A DNA stretch of 64,000 nucleotides from Sphaerochaeta pleomorpha str. Grapes (GTDB lineage: Bacteria; Spirochaetota; Spirochaetia; Sphaerochaetales; Sphaerochaetaceae): the NCBI RefSeq assembly GCF_000236685.1, contig NC_016633.1, forward strand, positions 3,038,001-3,102,000, written 5' to 3'. How positions within the stretch are numbered: position 1 is the first letter of the stretch; each line of letters starts with the position of its first letter. The notes beneath the pieces are model-generated. The model was not told the origin of the DNA. It worked only from the letters and a program-made list of their open reading frames with translations, and searched no databases. A program made the translations under genes and the position numbers. Shown here in pieces: positions 61,719-64,000 of this stretch.

Positions 61719-62955
61719 CCTGGGCCTCCTGGGAGGCGACTACCTCATAGGGGTAATCCAATCCGTCGCGCTGGACGGTCACCCCTGACGTCGAGCCGGT
61801 GAGTTCGATGTAGCGCCTGACGATGACGTCGCAGTACTTCTCATCCAGCTCGATGGTGGCACAGCTCCGTTCGGTCTGCTCACAGGCGACCAGGGTGCTG
61901 CCGCTGCCGCCGAACGGGTCGAGCACCAGCGTGTTGCTCATCGAGGAGTTCATGATCGGGTAGGCCAGGAGGGCCACCGGCTTCATCGTGGGATGCTCGC
62001 CGTTCTTCTTGGGCTTGTCGAATTCCCAGATGGTCGATTCCTTGCGCCCGGTGTACCACAGGTGTTTGCCCTTCTTCTTCCATCCGAAGAGCACCGGCTC
62101 GTGCTGCCACTGGTAGGGCGAGCGGCCGAGCACCAGCGACTGCTTTTTCCAGATGCAGGTGCCCGAGAGGTAGAAACCCGCCTCACAGAAGGCCTTACGG
62201 AAGTTCAGTCCCTCGGTATCGGCATGGAATACGTAGATGGAGGCATCGTCGGCCATGTGCTTTGCGGTGTTCGTGAAGGCATCGAGCAGGAACTGCAGAA
62301 AAGCATCGCCTGCCATATTGTCGTTCTTGATCTTGCCGGCCGAGCCCTCATAGTTGACGTTGTAGGGTGGGTCGGTGACCACCAGGTTCGCCTTGGCACC
62401 CGCCATGAGCAGCTCGAATGTCTCGGCCTTGGTGCTGTCCCCGCATACCAAGCGGTGCCTTCCCAGTTTCCACAGGTCCCCACTCTTGGTGAGCGCTGGC
62501 TTTTCCAGTTCTGCTTCCACGTCGAAGTCGTCGTCGTGCACACCGTCGGCAAGCGAGTCCTTGAACAGGTCGTCGATCTCTGCCGGGTCGAAGCCGGTGA
62601 GCGATACGTCGAAGTCCAGACCCTGCAGATCGGTTATGAGCAAGGCCAACTTGTCCTTGTCCCACTCGCCGCTGATCTTGTTCAGTGCAATGTTGAGGGC
62701 CTTTTCCTTGTCCTCGGAGAGATCCACGACCACGCACTCGAGCTCGGTGTGCCCGGCATCCCTGAGGATTTTCAACCTCTGGTGGCCCCCTACGACCCGG
62801 CCGGTGGTCCTGTTCCAGATCACCGGTTCGACGTAGCCGAACTGCTCGATGGAGCGCTTGAGCTTCTCATACTCGGCATCGCCGCTCTTAAGGTCCTTGC
62901 GCGGGTTGTAGTCAGCAGGCAGCAACTCATCGATGTGTTTCTGTTCAATGGTCAT
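61711..62955 (-). CDS. ParB-domain DNA methyltransferase (β-class, N6-A or N4-C)
   Basis: 414 aa from ATG 62955 (AGGGAGA upstream; TTG 62961 is the alternative). Residues 1-110 form a ParB/Srx-like nuclease-fold domain (LLPADYNPRKDL, VVGGHQRLKILRDAG). The methylase has motif IV DPPY near 195-198 before the SAM motif DPFGGSGST near 347, the β-class order. Such phage enzymes protect DNA from host restriction or mark it. It is coupled to the SAM synthetase gene by an 11-bp overlap. Confidence 0.92.
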   Translation of the reverse strand: MTIEQKHIDELLPADYNPRKDLKSGDAEYEKLKRSIEQFGYVEPVIWNRTTGRVVGGHQRLKILRDAGHTELECVVVDLSEDKEKALNIALNKISGEWDKDKLALLITDLQGLDFDVSLTGFDPAEIDDLFKDSLADGVHDDDFDVEAELEKPALTKSGDLWKLGRHRLVCGDSTKAETFELLMAGAKANLVVTDPPYNVNYEGSAGKIKNDNMAGDAFLQFLLDAFTNTAKHMADDASIYVFHADTEGLNFRKAFCEAGFYLSGTCIWKKQSLVLGRSPYQWQHEPVLFGWKKKGKHLWYTGRKESTIWEFDKPKKNGEHPTMKPVALLAYPIMNSSMSNTLVLDPFGGSGSTLVACEQTERSCATIELDEKYCDVIVRRYIELTGSTSGVTVQRDGLDYPYEVVASQEAQDG

Positions 62956-64000
62956 GATCAAGTTCTCCCTTGAGCGCCTCGATATACCGCTCGCTCACCT
63001 GTTCCCACGCAAAGAGGGAATTGCCGAAATGGCCGTAGCAGGAGGTAAGGTTGTATATGGGACTGCGCAGCCCCAACTCCTCGATGATGTCCTTCGGCTT
63101 GAGGCTGAAAACCTTACTCACTGCCTCGGCAAGCCTGGCATCATCAACCCTGCCGGTTGCGAATGTGTGTACATTCACGGCAACAGGCTCGGCCTTTCCG
63201 ATGGCGTAGGAGATCGCTACACCGCAGCGCTTGGCAAGACCGGCTGAGACGATGTTCTTGGCGATCATGCGCGCCATGTAAGCCCCGCTTCGGTCCACCT
63301 TGGTCGCATCCTTGCCGCTGAAGGCGCCACCTCCGTGGAGTGCCAGGCCCCCGTAGGTGTCCACCATGATCTTGCGACCTGTCAGGCCGGTGTCGGCACC
63401 GGGCCCGCCCTCAACGAAACGGCCGGATGGGTTGATGAGGATACGGGTGTGTGCATCGATGGGGAAGTGAATGAAGGCAGGCTCGAGCACCTTTTCGATG
63501 AGCTCGCCCTTGAGGGTGTCCAGATTCTTGTCACGCTCATGCTGGACCGAGACGATGACGGCGGACACCCTGACGGGCTTGTCATTCTCGTACTCCACCG
63601 ATACCTGTGCCTTGCCGTCGCTGCGGATTCCCATGATGGTTCCGTTCTTCCTGCACGTGTCCAGGATGCTGCAGATGCGGTGGGAGAGTTCAAGAGGCAA
63701 GGGGATGCAGGTGGGTGTCTCGTCGGTTGCATATCCGTACACCGTGCCCTGGTCCCCGGCTCCCAATTCATCCACCTTACCCTCGGCATCCCTGATCTCC
63801 AGGGCTGTATCGACGCCGCCTGCAATGTCCGGACTCTGGTTGTGGAGGAACACGCTGATGGTGAATTCCTTGGGGTTGTAGCCACACTCTGCAAGGGCGG
63901 TCCGTACGGTTTGGCGTATGTTGACCTTGGTGCGGCTGGTGATCTCTCCGGCGACGATGATCCGGCCCTTGGTCGCCATGACCTCGCAGGCCACGCGCGA
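62945..64000 (-). CDS. metK: S-adenosylmethionine synthetase, cut by the window edge
   Basis: About 351 residues visible; the N-terminus (the usual GHPDK ATP motif) lies beyond 64000. Recognisable: ACEVMATKGRIIVAGEITS, GAGDQGTVYGYATDETP, GPGADTGLTGRKIMVDTYGG and the P-loop-like GGGAFSGKDATKVDRSGAY, all intact. It makes SAM from ATP and methionine. It overlaps the DNA methylase gene, so it belongs to the phage operon rather than to the host chromosome. It could supply cofactor for that enzyme and for the phage radical SAM protein. Confidence 0.93.
   Translation of the reverse strand, partial: SRVACEVMATKGRIIVAGEITSRTKVNIRQTVRTALAECGYNPKEFTISVFLHNQSPDIAGGVDTALEIRDAEGKVDELGAGDQGTVYGYATDETPTCIPLPLELSHRICSILDTCRKNGTIMGIRSDGKAQVSVEYENDKPVRVSAVIVSVQHERDKNLDTLKGELIEKVLEPAFIHFPIDAHTRILINPSGRFVEGGPGADTGLTGRKIMVDTYGGLALHGGGAFSGKDATKVDRSGAYMARMIAKNIVSAGLAKRCGVAISYAIGKAEPVAVNVHTFATGRVDDARLAEAVSKVFSLKPKDIIEELGLRSPIYNLTSCYGHFGNSLFAWEQVSERYIEALKGELDHDH

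Larger units (their letters stand above)
38222..64000 (-). mobile_element. Siphovirus-type prophage, late region (continues past the window)
   Basis: An uninterrupted minus-strand set in typical order: lysis genes, large terminase, portal, ClpP-type protease, HK97 capsid, connectors, tail tube, frameshifted chaperone, tape measure, hub, fibre. Composition is visibly more G+C-rich than the left half. Integrase, repressor, replication genes, endolysin and small terminase were not seen. No att site was identified at the left end. Confidence 0.9.

Overview
The window looks like the chromosome of a free-living, fermentative spirochaete close to Sphaerochaeta. Substrate-binding proteins begin with the signal-peptide style common there (…FAAGxKE), lipoboxes are relaxed, and sugar and TRAP uptake operons sit beside YesM/YesN-type sensors. 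This is a judgement from protein style; no database was searched.

Region 1 (1-6.5 kb) is a TRAP transporter operon: histidine kinase, AraC-type response regulator, a TRAP-type binding lipoprotein that is probably the sensor, then a second DctP with DctQ and DctM, closed by a strong terminator. Region 2 (6.5-7.3 kb) is a graveyard of transposase and DUF3089-like fragments. Region 3 (7.4-16.5 kb) is an ABC sugar importer (binding protein, double ATPase, two permeases). It converges on a minus-strand binding lipoprotein / histidine kinase / AraC regulator set. The importer promoter region carries a 16-bp direct repeat that could be the regulator's operator.

Region 4 (17-38 kb) looks like an integrated island. 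It starts with a SymE-like toxin and a serine-recombinase module: two recombinases, one SHOCT-like small protein and two stand-alone zinc-ribbon proteins that match the C-terminus of one recombinase. Cargo follows: two hypotheticals, a DUF4105/Lnb-like membrane protein, a CadC-like repressor with a metal P-type ATPase, a fused CDF-transporter/HflK protein, HflC, a second HflK, a membrane parvulin foldase, and an OmpR/EnvZ-type pair. It ends at a frameshifted serine-recombinase remnant near 37.5-38.0 kb.

Region 5 (38.2-64 kb) is the late half of a siphovirus-type prophage, almost all on the minus strand and visibly richer in G+C. Reading from the right edge leftward: SAM synthetase (cut by the window edge), ParB-domain DNA methylase, two small membrane proteins (holin candidates), overlapping spanins, DUF4314, an amidoligase/GGCT/DUF5049 cassette, DUF7678, large terminase, portal, ClpP-type prohead protease, HK97 capsid, head fibre, connectors, tail tube, tail chaperone with a −1 frameshift site, tape measure, tail hub, Ig-like tail protein and tail fibre. 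The operon ends in three translationally coupled genes: a small CxxC protein, a protein with a ~95-residue head and an extremely Cys-rich tail, and a radical SAM/SPASM enzyme. This last set is the best candidate for an undescribed system: a phage-encoded, possibly virion-borne, radical-SAM-modified Cys-rich polypeptide. Integrase, lysogeny genes and small terminase were not found and may lie beyond 64 kb.
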